Positions 6,846 to 13,958 of a DNA stretch of 17,346 bases are shown piece by piece. The notes under the pieces were generated by a model. That model was not told the DNA's origin. It saw only the letters and a list, made by a program, of their open reading frames with translations, and searched no databases. Source of the stretch: Micromonosporaceae bacterium. GTDB lineage: Bacteria > Actinomycetota > Actinomycetes > Mycobacteriales > Micromonosporaceae. The number at the start of each line of letters is the position of its first letter. Positions within the stretch are counted from its first letter, which is position 1. The stretch spans positions 1 to 17,346 of the forward strand of contig JADGGF010000036.1 in the NCBI GenBank assembly GCA_019690055.1. Direction: 5' to 3'. Made by a program: the position numbers and the translations under genes.

Positions 6846-7340
6846 TTGGACGCGACGATCCGACCGCTCGGCGTTCCGGGTGACCTGGGCTGGGTGGTGA
6901 TGGCGCACGGCGAGCAGTACGCCGCCGAGTTCGGCTGGGACACGTCGTTTGAGGCACTGGTCGCGCGGATTGTGGCCGACTACGCGAACGCGGCGGACGA
7001 CCGCAGCGGCGCCTGGATCGCCGAACGCGACGGTCGGCGGGTCGGGTGCGTGTTCTGCGTGCCGTACGACGCCACCACAGCCCAGTTGCGCATCCTGCTG
7101 GTACACCCGTCGGCGCGGGGGCTCGGGCTGGGCGGCCGGCTCGTGGACACCTGCCTGGACTTCGCCCGCGCGCACGGGTACGAACGCGTCCGGCTGTGGA
7201 CCAACAGCGTGCTCGCGGCGGCCCGGCGGGTCTACCTCAGCCGCGGCTTCCAGCTCATCGACGAGCAGCCACACCACAGCTTCGGGGCCGACCTGGTCGG
7301 CCAGACCTACGAACTCACCCTGACCTGCCACAGCCGGTGA
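6846..7340 (+). CDS. GNAT-family N-acetyltransferase (MarR-GNAT C-terminal type)
   Basis: A 164-residue protein starting at TTG 6846, four bases after the Shine-Dalgarno sequence GGGAGG. It shows the GNAT acetyl-CoA site: strand LRILLVHPSARGLGLGGRLV (residues 81-100) with the R-x-x-G-x-G loop, then a helix and the final motif LWTNSVLAAARRVYLSRGF. The opening (IRPLGVPGDLGWVVMAHGEQYAAEFGW) and the end (PHHSFGADLVGQTYEL) match, from memory, the acetyltransferase half of MarR-GNAT fusion proteins; here there is no MarR domain and the regulator is a separate divergent TetR gene. The substrate cannot be predicted. Control by the TetR neighbour is inferred from the shared palindrome. Confidence 0.88.
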   Translation: MDATIRPLGVPGDLGWVVMAHGEQYAAEFGWDTSFEALVARIVADYANAADDRSGAWIAERDGRRVGCVFCVPYDATTAQLRILLVHPSARGLGLGGRLVDTCLDFARAHGYERVRLWTNSVLAAARRVYLSRGFQLIDEQPHHSFGADLVGQTYELTLTCHSR

Positions 7341-7558
7341 GGTCGGTCAACGGGCCGGTCCCGCTGCTCGCCCGCCGCTGATGGAAATCTCCCTACTCGG
7401 CCGCAACCAACGCCGGGGCGTCCTTTGGTCCGGACGCGCACGGACGGGCGCGCCGAGGAAGGGGCGTCAGCGCGCGGCCGAACGGCTGTGCGCGGGCACG
7501 ACCGCCTGCTGAGGCGCTGGCTGCAACCGGAGGCGGGGGCTGCGCGTGTGGACAAGGC

Positions 7559-8146
7559 ATGGACCCTGACGGGAGCGGGGCGCGCGCCCAGGCGGAGGCT
7601 CGGGCCTTCGACGCGCTCTACCAGGCGCACTACCGCGACCTGGTGGCGTTGCTGCACGCGCTGACCGGAGACCTCGGCGACGCCCAGGATCTGGCCCAGG
7701 ACGTGTTCTGCCGGGCCTGGCAGCGCTGGCGGGCCATCGCCGGGTACGACGACCCGGTGGCCTGGTTGCGGCGGGTCGCCGTCAACCTGGCGACCTCGCG
7801 GTTCCGCCGCCGCCGGACCGCGGACCGGCACCTGGCCCGGCAGCAGGTCGAGGTCGTGCCGGCCCTGCAGCCCGATCATGTCGCCTTGGTGGCCGCGCTG
7901 CGCACGCTGCCGACCAACCAGCGCACCGCGATGGTGCTGCATTACCTGGTGGACCTGCCGGTCGCCGATGTCGCCCAGGAGCTCGGCGTGCCGGTGGGCA
8001 CGGTCAAGGCGTGGCTGAGCCGCGGCCGGACCGCGCTCGCGACCCAACTGAGCGAGGCCGGCGCGACGGGTCTGGACGCCGAGGATCGGGCGGACGCCGA
8101 CCCCAGCGGGCGTACCGCCGGGTCCGTCAACGGAGGAAGGGCGTGA
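7559..8146 (+). CDS. ECF RNA polymerase sigma factor
   Basis: 195 residues. Sigma-70 region 2 at about 17-83: FDALYQAHYRDLVALLHALTG, then DAQDLAQDVFCRAW and PVAWLRRVAVNLA. Region 4 at about 106-160: LRTLPTNQRTAMVLHYLVDL, VADVAQELGVPVGTVKAWLSRGR, the helix-turn-helix that reads the -35 element. The C-terminal 35 residues are low-complexity and probably disordered. ATG 7559 is the first plausible in-frame start, although its ribosome site is poor (GGAGG is 26 bases away), so the start is the least certain point. The next gene begins four bases after the stop with its Shine-Dalgarno sequence inside this gene, so the pair is one operon. The downstream membrane protein is the likely signal input; no zinc-binding anti-sigma (HxxxCxxC) motif is present in it. 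Confidence 0.9.
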   Translation: MDPDGSGARAQAEARAFDALYQAHYRDLVALLHALTGDLGDAQDLAQDVFCRAWQRWRAIAGYDDPVAWLRRVAVNLATSRFRRRRTADRHLARQQVEVVPALQPDHVALVAALRTLPTNQRTAMVLHYLVDLPVADVAQELGVPVGTVKAWLSRGRTALATQLSEAGATGLDAEDRADADPSGRTAGSVNGGRA

Positions 8147-8150
8147 CCCG

Positions 8151-9440
8151 ATGAGTGACCTCGAGACACGGAACGCGTTCGCCGGGCTGCGCTCGGCCGT
8201 GCGCGACAGCGTGACCCCGCCCCCGGGCGCGAGCCTGCGGGCCCGGGCCGAGCGCCAGCTGCGTCGCCGGCGCCTCGTCACGGCCGGCCTGGTCGCGGCG
8301 GCGGTCGTCGCGGTGCTCCTCGGCGCCACCACCGCCCTGCGGCCGACCGCCGCGCCCCCGCCGCCGGGCCAGACCCCGAGCCCGTCGAGCACCACGCCGA
8401 CCGTGCCGCCGCGGCCGCCCTGGCCGGAGCCTCGGCCGAACCTGCCCGTCCCGGAGCGGTCGCCAACCACGATCGACGACCCCATCGCCGCGGTCGACTG
8501 GGCCAACGTGACGCTCACCGTGCCGCCCCGCGCGAACTGCCCATCCGGCACCCTGCGGTTCACCGACGGTCGCACCGAAGGCTTTCCCCAGGCGATGCTG
8601 ATCCTCGAGGACGACGTGTCGGGTCGGCAGGTCGTGTACGGCGATGTCACCGGCGACGGGTCGGTCGAGGCGATCATTGAGGTCGGGTGCCTGCCCGTTC
8701 CGGAGACTGCCCACGTGCTGACCGCGCTCCTGGTGATCACCCGCGACCGTGACGGCACCCTGCGCCCGGTCGGGGACTGGGTTGGGCCGGTCGAGTGGCA
8801 GGTCCACCGCGACATCTGGGTCCAGGATGGACGGATCCTGACCGAGCAGCAGTGGAGCATGCCCGGGTACGAGTGGGCCCCTGGGGCAGCCGCGGCATAC
8901 GTTTGGGACGGTGACTCGTTCGAGTCCGTCCCCAGTGGACTGACCCCGGTCGTCGCGGTCGGCGACGAGACGCTCGGTCCACCGATCGATCTCGGTCCAG
9001 ACGACGGTTACATCGCCCGAGCCCTGGGCTGCCCGGGCGGGACCATCCAGTTCGTACGGAACGAGGATGAAGGCGTCCACCGGGTCAGCCGCGACGGACT
9101 GCTCTACGAGCTGGCCTTCACCACTCCGACCCTGTACCTGGCCGACCTGGACGACGACGGCCATCACTACGTGCTGATCCAGCTGCATTGCCGCGAGGCG
9201 GGCGTGCCCGCGGAGCAGTGGAGGCAGGACGGGGTCGGGCTGCGGGGGCAGGGCATCCTCGTGCTCGAGCGCACCGAGACCAGCTTCGTCGCGGTCGACC
9301 TCGTGACCGAACCCGACCGCATCGTCAGTGGCTGGTGGTTCGACGCACCGGGCGTGCTCGGCGCCTGGACGTCGGGGCCCGACGCCCAGGTCTCCGAGCC
9401 CATGACCTGGACCTGGAACGGTCAGTACTTCCAGCGCTGA
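8151..9440 (+). CDS. Single-pass membrane protein with duplicated outer domain, sigma-factor partner
   Basis: 429 residues, GAAGGG ribosome site nine bases before ATG. Cytoplasmic tail 1-40 ending in an RRRR stop; membrane span about 41-63; proline-rich linker 65-105; outer region 106-429. The outer region contains two related halves. Half one: C130-PSGTLRF, the acidic loop DVTGDG (165-170), C180. Half two: C294-PGGTIQF, the acidic loop DLDDDG (332-337), C347. Spacing between the cysteines is 50 and 53 residues, so each half probably has one disulfide, and the acidic loops resemble FG-GAP or dockerin-like calcium loops. The place in the operon and the short basic tail suggest a membrane-anchored regulator of the sigma factor, but no known anti-sigma motif is visible. 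I do not recognise a named family. Confidence 0.82.
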   Translation: MSDLETRNAFAGLRSAVRDSVTPPPGASLRARAERQLRRRRLVTAGLVAAAVVAVLLGATTALRPTAAPPPPGQTPSPSSTTPTVPPRPPWPEPRPNLPVPERSPTTIDDPIAAVDWANVTLTVPPRANCPSGTLRFTDGRTEGFPQAMLILEDDVSGRQVVYGDVTGDGSVEAIIEVGCLPVPETAHVLTALLVITRDRDGTLRPVGDWVGPVEWQVHRDIWVQDGRILTEQQWSMPGYEWAPGAAAAYVWDGDSFESVPSGLTPVVAVGDETLGPPIDLGPDDGYIARALGCPGGTIQFVRNEDEGVHRVSRDGLLYELAFTTPTLYLADLDDDGHHYVLIQLHCREAGVPAEQWRQDGVGLRGQGILVLERTETSFVAVDLVTEPDRIVSGWWFDAPGVLGAWTSGPDAQVSEPMTWTWNGQYFQR

Positions 9441-9603
9441 CCGTACGGTCGGCGCCCTCGCGGCCCGACTTGCCCGCGCCCTGTGGCCCGTGTCATTGAC
9501 CCGACACCGTCGCTGACGGCACGGTAAACCTGGGGCCCGAGTCGCGCGTTAGGGATGCGTGCTACCCAGCGCGCAGCCGACGGCGTGGGGGAGGAGCAGC
9601 GGG
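9441..9603. other. Gap between the two sigma modules
   Basis: 163 bases. ACCGTACGGT at 9440-9449 overlaps the end of the preceding stop codon, and a long but weakly paired GC-rich stretch follows. TTGACC (9496-9501) and TAAACC (9525-9530) look like promoter boxes but are 23 bases apart, too far for a standard promoter. The strong ribosome site GGAGGAG lies at the right end. Confidence 0.3.
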
Positions 9604-10212
9604 GTGACACCGGCGACCGTCCCCGGGGATAGCCCGCGCAGTGCGGGCCCCGTCGGAGCTGCGCACGATGCGGGCACGGACGATGAGCCGCGGACCGCTG
9701 ACCTGAGCACCGACGCCTGCACGGCGGACGAGGCCGTCACCGCCCTGTACACCGCCGAGTACGCGTCGCTGGTCCGGTTGGCCACGCTGCTGATCGGCGA
9801 TTCCGGCACGGCCGAGGAGGTCGTCCAGGACTGCTTCGTGGCCCTGCACCAGCGCTGGGCCCGGCTGCAGCACCACGGCGCGGGCGCGGCCTACCTACGG
9901 CGCAGCGTGGTTAACCGGTGCCGATCTGTGCAGCGCCATCGCAGCGTCGTCGACCGGTTCCTCCGCCGAGCTCAGCCGCAGACCATGCCCAGCGCCGAAT
10001 CGGCGGCCATCGACGCCGATCGGCACGCCGACGTGCTGGCGGCGGTGCGGGCCCTGCCCACCCGGCAGCGGGAAGCGCTGGTCCTGCGCTACTACCTCGA
10101 CCTGTCCGAGGCCCAGACGGCCGAGGTCATGGGAATCAGCCATGGCGCCGTCAAGAGCCACACCGCCCGGGCCCTCGCGGCCCTCCGGCGCGTCCTGGAG
10201 TCCACGCAATGA
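9604..10212 (+). CDS. ECF sigma factor, SigE-like family
   Basis: 202 residues from GTG 9604, chosen because GGAGGAG stands seven bases before it; GTG 9559 would add 15 residues but has no good ribosome site. A disordered N-terminal extension of about 40 residues precedes region 2 (about 44-110: VTALYTAEYASLVRLATLLIG, GTAEEVVQDCFVALHQRWARL, AAYLRRSVVNRCRS). Region 4 is at about 140-195 (LPTRQREALVLRYYLDLSEA, TAEVMGISHGAVKSHTARAL). It is the sigma subunit of a small regulon. The stop overlaps the next start as ATGA (10209-10212), so the two proteins are translationally coupled and probably work together. It differs clearly from the first sigma factor, so this is not a recent duplication. Confidence 0.9.
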   Translation: MTPATVPGDSPRSAGPVGAAHDAGTDDEPRTADLSTDACTADEAVTALYTAEYASLVRLATLLIGDSGTAEEVVQDCFVALHQRWARLQHHGAGAAYLRRSVVNRCRSVQRHRSVVDRFLRRAQPQTMPSAESAAIDADRHADVLAAVRALPTRQREALVLRYYLDLSEAQTAEVMGISHGAVKSHTARALAALRRVLESTQ

Positions 10213-11228
10213 GCGTCGAAGAGCAGCTGTGGCGCACCTTCCACGCCCACGCCCAGCGAGTACAGCCATCCGCCGATGCGCTGGCCACGATCCGTGCCCG
10301 GATCGCCCGGCGCGCCCACCTGTCGAGGAGGATCACCGTGGGCCTCGCATCCCTGTCCAGCGCGGTGGTCGTGACCGCCACCGCCGTCATCGTGGGCGCC
10401 GTCAGTTGCGCGCCACCGTCCACACCGGAACCCGTGCCGCCGGCCGACCCCAGCCCCACGGTCACCACCACCCAACCGACGCCCGGGCCGCAGGGCGAAC
10501 CCGACCGGGTGCCGATCTACTACCTGGGCCAGGTCGGCAACCGCGTCGTGCTCTATCGGGAGTTCCGTACGGTCACCCCGGCCGACAACACGCTGCCGGC
10601 CCGGATCGCCGCGGCGGTGCGGGAGATGCTGCGCGACGACCCACTCGATCCGGACTACTTCGGCGTCTGGCCGGACGGCGCGGCGGTCACGGAGGTGCGC
10701 ATCGAGGGTGATGTCGCGGTGGTCGTCCTCACCGGCGTCGCGAACAACAACGTCGGCGCCGAGCTCGCGCAGATGACCGTCGAACAGCTCGTGTGGACGG
10801 TCACGGCAGTCGCCGCCGACGCCGGATCCCCGGTCAACGGCGTCCGCCTAAGCGTCGACGAGACGTCGAGCTCCGGCCTGTGGGGTCATGTCGATATCAC
10901 CGGCGTGCTGCGTCGGGGGGACTCCACGCAGGTGCAGGCGCCCGTCTGGCTGATCTCTCCGCAGCACGGGGACACCGTGGGGCGTACGTTCACAATCCAT
11001 GTGGACGGTACGGTCTTCGAGGCCACCGTCAACCTGCGGGTTCGCGACGCCAGCGGAACGACCGTCCAGGAGACGTTCGTGACCCTCGACGAGGGCGCGC
11101 CCGCCCGGGGCGAAGCCACGACGACGCTGACGCTGGCCCCGGGCCGGTACACGCTGGAGGCGTTCGTCTACTCCATGGCGGACGGCAGCGTCCAGGCGAT
11201 GGACGACCACGACATCACCGTGACCTGA
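10209..11228 (+). CDS. Membrane-anchored GerMN-Gmad2 protein, sigma-factor partner
   Basis: 339 residues. Short cytoplasmic tail 1-41 (EEQLWRTFHAHAQRVQP, then basic), membrane span about 42-66, proline/threonine linker 68-100. GerMN (spore germination/maturation) domain about 101-210: VPIYYLGQVGNRVVLYREFR, LPARIAAAVREML, GVWPDGAAVTEVRIEGDVAV, AQMTVEQLVWTVTA. Gmad2 immunoglobulin-like domain about 244-335: VWLISPQHGDTVGRTFTIHV, ATVNLRVRD, PGRYTLEAFVYS. Both domains occur in Bacillus GerM-type and actinobacterial envelope proteins; their ligand is uncertain. Cys67 (GAVSC) loosely fits a lipobox, but the 41-residue tail makes a membrane-anchored topology more likely. Translation is coupled to the sigma gene, so it is the natural candidate to sense the envelope and hold or release that factor; this is inference. 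Confidence 0.88.
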   Translation: MSVEEQLWRTFHAHAQRVQPSADALATIRARIARRAHLSRRITVGLASLSSAVVVTATAVIVGAVSCAPPSTPEPVPPADPSPTVTTTQPTPGPQGEPDRVPIYYLGQVGNRVVLYREFRTVTPADNTLPARIAAAVREMLRDDPLDPDYFGVWPDGAAVTEVRIEGDVAVVVLTGVANNNVGAELAQMTVEQLVWTVTAVAADAGSPVNGVRLSVDETSSSGLWGHVDITGVLRRGDSTQVQAPVWLISPQHGDTVGRTFTIHVDGTVFEATVNLRVRDASGTTVQETFVTLDEGAPARGEATTTLTLAPGRYTLEAFVYSMADGSVQAMDDHDITVT

Positions 11229-11286
11229 GCGGGCGGCCCGGCGGGGGACTGGCGTCGGAGCCGGGGAACGGGCAAGACTGTCGGGC

Positions 11287-13002
11287 GTGACCCGCTACGT
11301 CCAGGCAATGCCCGACCTTCCCGACGTCTACGCCGACGACCCTGTGCTGCGCTCCTGGCTCGCCCGCCTGCTCGGCCCGGATGGTTTCGCCGCCGCCGAG
11401 GGACCGCTGAAGGCGCTCGCGGCCGAGGTGATGGGGCCGCTGCGGGCGGCCCACGCGGACGCCGAGGCCCACCCGCCGGTGCTGCACCGCTACGACGGGT
11501 GGGGAGCGCGCGTCGACCGGGTGGAGACGAGCCCGGGCTGGGAGCGGCTACGGGCCGCCGCCGCCGAGCACGCGCTCGTGGCGCTGCCGTACCTGCCGGA
11601 GGCCCGGGCCCGGTACGGCGAGCGGGCCCGGGTCGTGCAGCACGCGCTGTTGCACCTGTACGGCCCGGAGTCGGCCACCTTCACCTGTCCGGTCGCGATG
11701 GCCGACGGCGCGGCCGCCCTGCTGTCCCGACCCGACGTCGACGGCGAGGTGCGCGACGCCTGGCTGCCCCGGCTGCTGTCCACGGATCCGGCCGTCGCGA
11801 TCACCAGTGGCCAGTGGATGACCGAGTCCCAGGGCGGCTCCGACGTCGGCCGCGCCACCACGATCGCGCAACCCGCTGGCGACGGCTCGTGGCGCATCCA
11901 GGGTGAGAAATGGTTCTGTTCAGCGATCGACTCGGCTATGGCGGTCGCGCTCGTCCGGCCCGACCCGAACGTGCCGGGGAGCAAGGGATTGGCGCCGTTC
12001 CTCATCCCGCGTTACGCGGCCGACTCGCCGCTGGCGCAGGGCCTGCCGCCGCGGGCGTCGGCGCCCGGCATCATCGTGCACCGGCTCAAGGACAAGCTGG
12101 GGACGCGGGCCGTGCCGACCGCCGAGGTCGGGCTGCGCGACGCGTGGGCGGTGCCGGTCGGCGACCCGACCACGAACGGCCTGCCCCGGATGATGACGCT
12201 GGTCGTGGTCACGCGCCTGCACAACGCGGCCGCCGCCGCGGCCGGTATGCGGCGCGGCCTTGCCTACGCCACGGTGTACGCGCGGGCGCGCAGTGTCGCC
12301 GGTGGACGGTTGGTGGACAACCCACTGCACCGGTCGACACTGTCCACATTGGCCGTTGACGCGCAGGCCGCGTTCGCGTTGGCCGTGCACGCGTTCGCGC
12401 TGCTGGGCCGGGTCGAGGTGGCCGGGGACGCGGAGGCCGAGCGGGAGCTGCGCCTGGTCGCGCCGATCGCGAAGCTCACCACGGGCAAGCTCGCGGTCGC
12501 CGCGGCCAGCGAATACCTGGAGTGCTTCGGTGGCGCCGGGTACGTCGAGGACACCGGGCTGCCCCGGCTGCTGCGCGACGCCCAGGTGTTGCCGATCTGG
12601 GAAGGCACCACCAACGTGCTCGCCGTGGACGTGATCCGGGCCCTGGCTCGCGACCCCGGCCTGGCTCAGGTGTTCCTGTCCCGCCTCGACGAGGCCACGG
12701 TCGCCGCGTCGAGCCTGCTCATCGGGGGTGCCGTGGACGGCCTGCGGGCGGCCCGGTTCGCCCTGGGGGAGGCGCTGGCCGCAGCCGCCGCCACGCCGAC
12801 CGACGAGCGGGTGGTCGCGGGCGCCCGGCAGATGGCGCTCACCATGGGGTACGGGCTGGCCCTCGCGCTGCTCGTCGAGCACGCCGCCGCCACCGGCGAC
12901 GAGGCCACCAAGGTCGCCGCCGAGCTGTGGGGCCGGTCGCGCCTGGCGGCCGATGACATCGCCCACGACGCCCACACGGTCTTCGACGTCCTCTGCCCCT
13001 GA
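11287..13002 (+). CDS. AidB-like acyl-CoA dehydrogenase family flavoprotein
   Basis: 571 residues from GTG 11287 (ATG 11308 is an alternative). Acyl-CoA dehydrogenase fold with FAD motif WMTESQGGSDVG, RLKDKLGTRAVPTAEVGL and FGGAGYVEDTGLPRLLRDAQ...IWEGTTNVLAVDVIRAL near the C-terminus. The N-terminal region PPVLHRYDGWGARVDRVETSPGW corresponds to the AidB-specific segment (PPELLRYDAQGRRLD in E. coli AidB, from memory). E. coli AidB (541 residues) is induced during the alkylation response and binds DNA and FAD. DNA protection here is inferred; a simple fatty-acid or amino-acid dehydrogenase role is possible. No Shine-Dalgarno sequence is visible; AAGACT at 11274-11279, seven bases before GTG, may be the -10 of a leaderless message. 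No ada or alkB gene is next to it. Confidence 0.88.
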   Translation: MTRYVQAMPDLPDVYADDPVLRSWLARLLGPDGFAAAEGPLKALAAEVMGPLRAAHADAEAHPPVLHRYDGWGARVDRVETSPGWERLRAAAAEHALVALPYLPEARARYGERARVVQHALLHLYGPESATFTCPVAMADGAAALLSRPDVDGEVRDAWLPRLLSTDPAVAITSGQWMTESQGGSDVGRATTIAQPAGDGSWRIQGEKWFCSAIDSAMAVALVRPDPNVPGSKGLAPFLIPRYAADSPLAQGLPPRASAPGIIVHRLKDKLGTRAVPTAEVGLRDAWAVPVGDPTTNGLPRMMTLVVVTRLHNAAAAAAGMRRGLAYATVYARARSVAGGRLVDNPLHRSTLSTLAVDAQAAFALAVHAFALLGRVEVAGDAEAERELRLVAPIAKLTTGKLAVAAASEYLECFGGAGYVEDTGLPRLLRDAQVLPIWEGTTNVLAVDVIRALARDPGLAQVFLSRLDEATVAASSLLIGGAVDGLRAARFALGEALAAAAATPTDERVVAGARQMALTMGYGLALALLVEHAAATGDEATKVAAELWGRSRLAADDIAHDAHTVFDVLCP

Positions 13003-13182
13003 CCAGGCGGATCCGGCGGCCCGCGGTGGTGCCGGCCCACCCGGGCCCGTCCGGACGTGCCGATTTGGTGGCTTATCGCCCGATCGCGGAGACCCCGGGC
13101 CGGGCGCGAACCAGGGGATTTCGTGGCTCCCCGGCGTGGCAACCTCGGCGGCCGATCGGCTCAGTGGCTAGGCTCGCCGGTC
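13003..13182. other. Gap with leaderless promoter of thymidine kinase
   Basis: 180 bases after the AidB-like gene. TAGGCT (13169-13174) ends eight bases before GTG 13183, again as CTAGGCT-CG-CCGG, with no Shine-Dalgarno sequence. The rest is GC-rich and shows no ORF with family features. A reading frame that continues upstream of GTG 13183 has no homology-like sequence. Confidence 0.5.
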
Positions 13183-13851
13183 GTGACCGGCTCCGCTTTG
13201 TCGCCAGTGCACCCCGACGAGCGCCACCGGTGCGATGGCGCCACGCTGAAGTTCTTCTATGGTCCGATGGACTGCGGCAAGTCGACGCTCGCGCTGCAGA
13301 TGGACTACAACCACGCCCGGCAGGGACGACGCGGGCTGGTGCTCACCCGCAACGACCGGTCCATGGGCCCGGCCGTCACGACCCGCATCGGGCTGTCCCA
13401 CAAGGCGATCGAGGTCACCGACGACCTCAACCTCATCGACCTCGTGCTCTCCCAACCCGAGCGGGTGGACTACCTGATCTGCGACGAGGTGTGCTTCTAC
13501 ACGGTGGCCCAGGTGGAGCAGATGGCCGACCTGGTGGACCAGCACCATGTGGACGTGTTCGCCTTCGGGCTCGCCACCGACTTCCGCACCGAGCTGTTCC
13601 CCGCCTCGCGGCGGCTGTTCGAGCTCGCCGACCAGGTAACCCGACTGCAGGTCGAGGTCCTGTGCTGGTGCGGGCGCGAGGGCCACCTGAACGCGCGGGT
13701 GGTGAACGGCGTGATCGCCCGCGAGGGGGAGCAGGTCGTGATCGGGGACACCGACACCGGCTCGGCGACCGAGATCCGCTACCAGGTGCTGTGCCGGCGC
13801 CACCACCGCCTCGGCGAACTCGGCCCATCTCCGGAGCCGGCCGCACCGTGA
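13183..13851 (+). CDS. tdk: Thymidine kinase, type II
   Basis: Phosphorylates thymidine to dTMP with ATP in the pyrimidine salvage pathway. 222 residues from GTG 13183, chosen for the -10 element directly upstream; about 17 extra residues precede the conserved LKFFYGPMDCGKST (P-loop 27-34). Further motifs: ICDEVCFY with catalytic Glu102, and FGLATDFRTELFPAS, the substrate lid and lasso region. Zinc-site residues are C161 and C163 (CWC, instead of the usual CxxC) and C204 with H207/H208. The family normally has 190-230 residues. The kinase ends 108 bases before the convergent transporter, separated by a repeat-rich terminator-like region. Confidence 0.92.
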   Translation: MTGSALSPVHPDERHRCDGATLKFFYGPMDCGKSTLALQMDYNHARQGRRGLVLTRNDRSMGPAVTTRIGLSHKAIEVTDDLNLIDLVLSQPERVDYLICDEVCFYTVAQVEQMADLVDQHHVDVFAFGLATDFRTELFPASRRLFELADQVTRLQVEVLCWCGREGHLNARVVNGVIAREGEQVVIGDTDTGSATEIRYQVLCRRHHRLGELGPSPEPAAP

Positions 13852-13857
13852 CGCCAC

Positions 13858-13921
13858 GTGGTGAGGCGGTCGGGTTCCCCAGGACCGTTCCCGCCTCACC
13901 ACACCGTTCCCGCCTCACCAC
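13858..13921. terminator. Inverted repeat with duplicated 3' arm, probable bidirectional terminator
   Basis: GTGGTGAGGCGG (13858-13869) is perfectly complementary to CCGCCTCACCAC at 13891-13902 and to a second identical copy at 13910-13921. The two copies are ends of adjoining 19-base direct repeats, ACCGTTCCCGCCTCACCAC at 13884-13902 and 13903-13921. The 12-base stem has a 21-base loop with the first copy (which can form an inner stem, GGTTCC with GGACC) and a 40-base loop with the second. It fills most of the gap between the convergent tdk and transporter genes. Confidence 0.65.
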
Positions 13922-13958
13922 GGCATGGTCGCGGTGCGGCGCACGCCCCTCGGCCGGG

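Noticed and set aside
6789..7331. N-terminal extension of the TetR ORF by about 180 residues
   Set aside because: This part is antisense to the GNAT gene and precedes the normal TetR N-terminus; the operator and -10 lie inside it.
7307..8860. 517-codon minus-strand ORF
   Set aside because: Antisense to the first sigma module, where sigma regions 2 and 4 are clear on the plus strand.
9440..9449. CCGTACGG after two stop codons (also at 6184) as a shared terminator signal
   Set aside because: Eight-base palindromes of this composition also occur inside genes here (for example near 1465 and 10567), so chance explains them.
9496..9530. TTGACC and TAAACC as promoter of the second sigma gene
   Set aside because: The spacer is 23 bases, outside the usual 16-19, and the second box lacks the final T of TANNNT.
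10389..10412. Lipobox-like GAVSC in the GerMN-Gmad2 protein
   Set aside because: The cysteine fits a loose lipobox, but a 41-residue charged tail before the hydrophobic segment is too long for a typical lipoprotein signal; I kept a membrane-anchor model.
11920..12975. 351-codon minus-strand ORF
   Set aside because: Antisense to the AidB-like gene; composition typical of a shadow frame.
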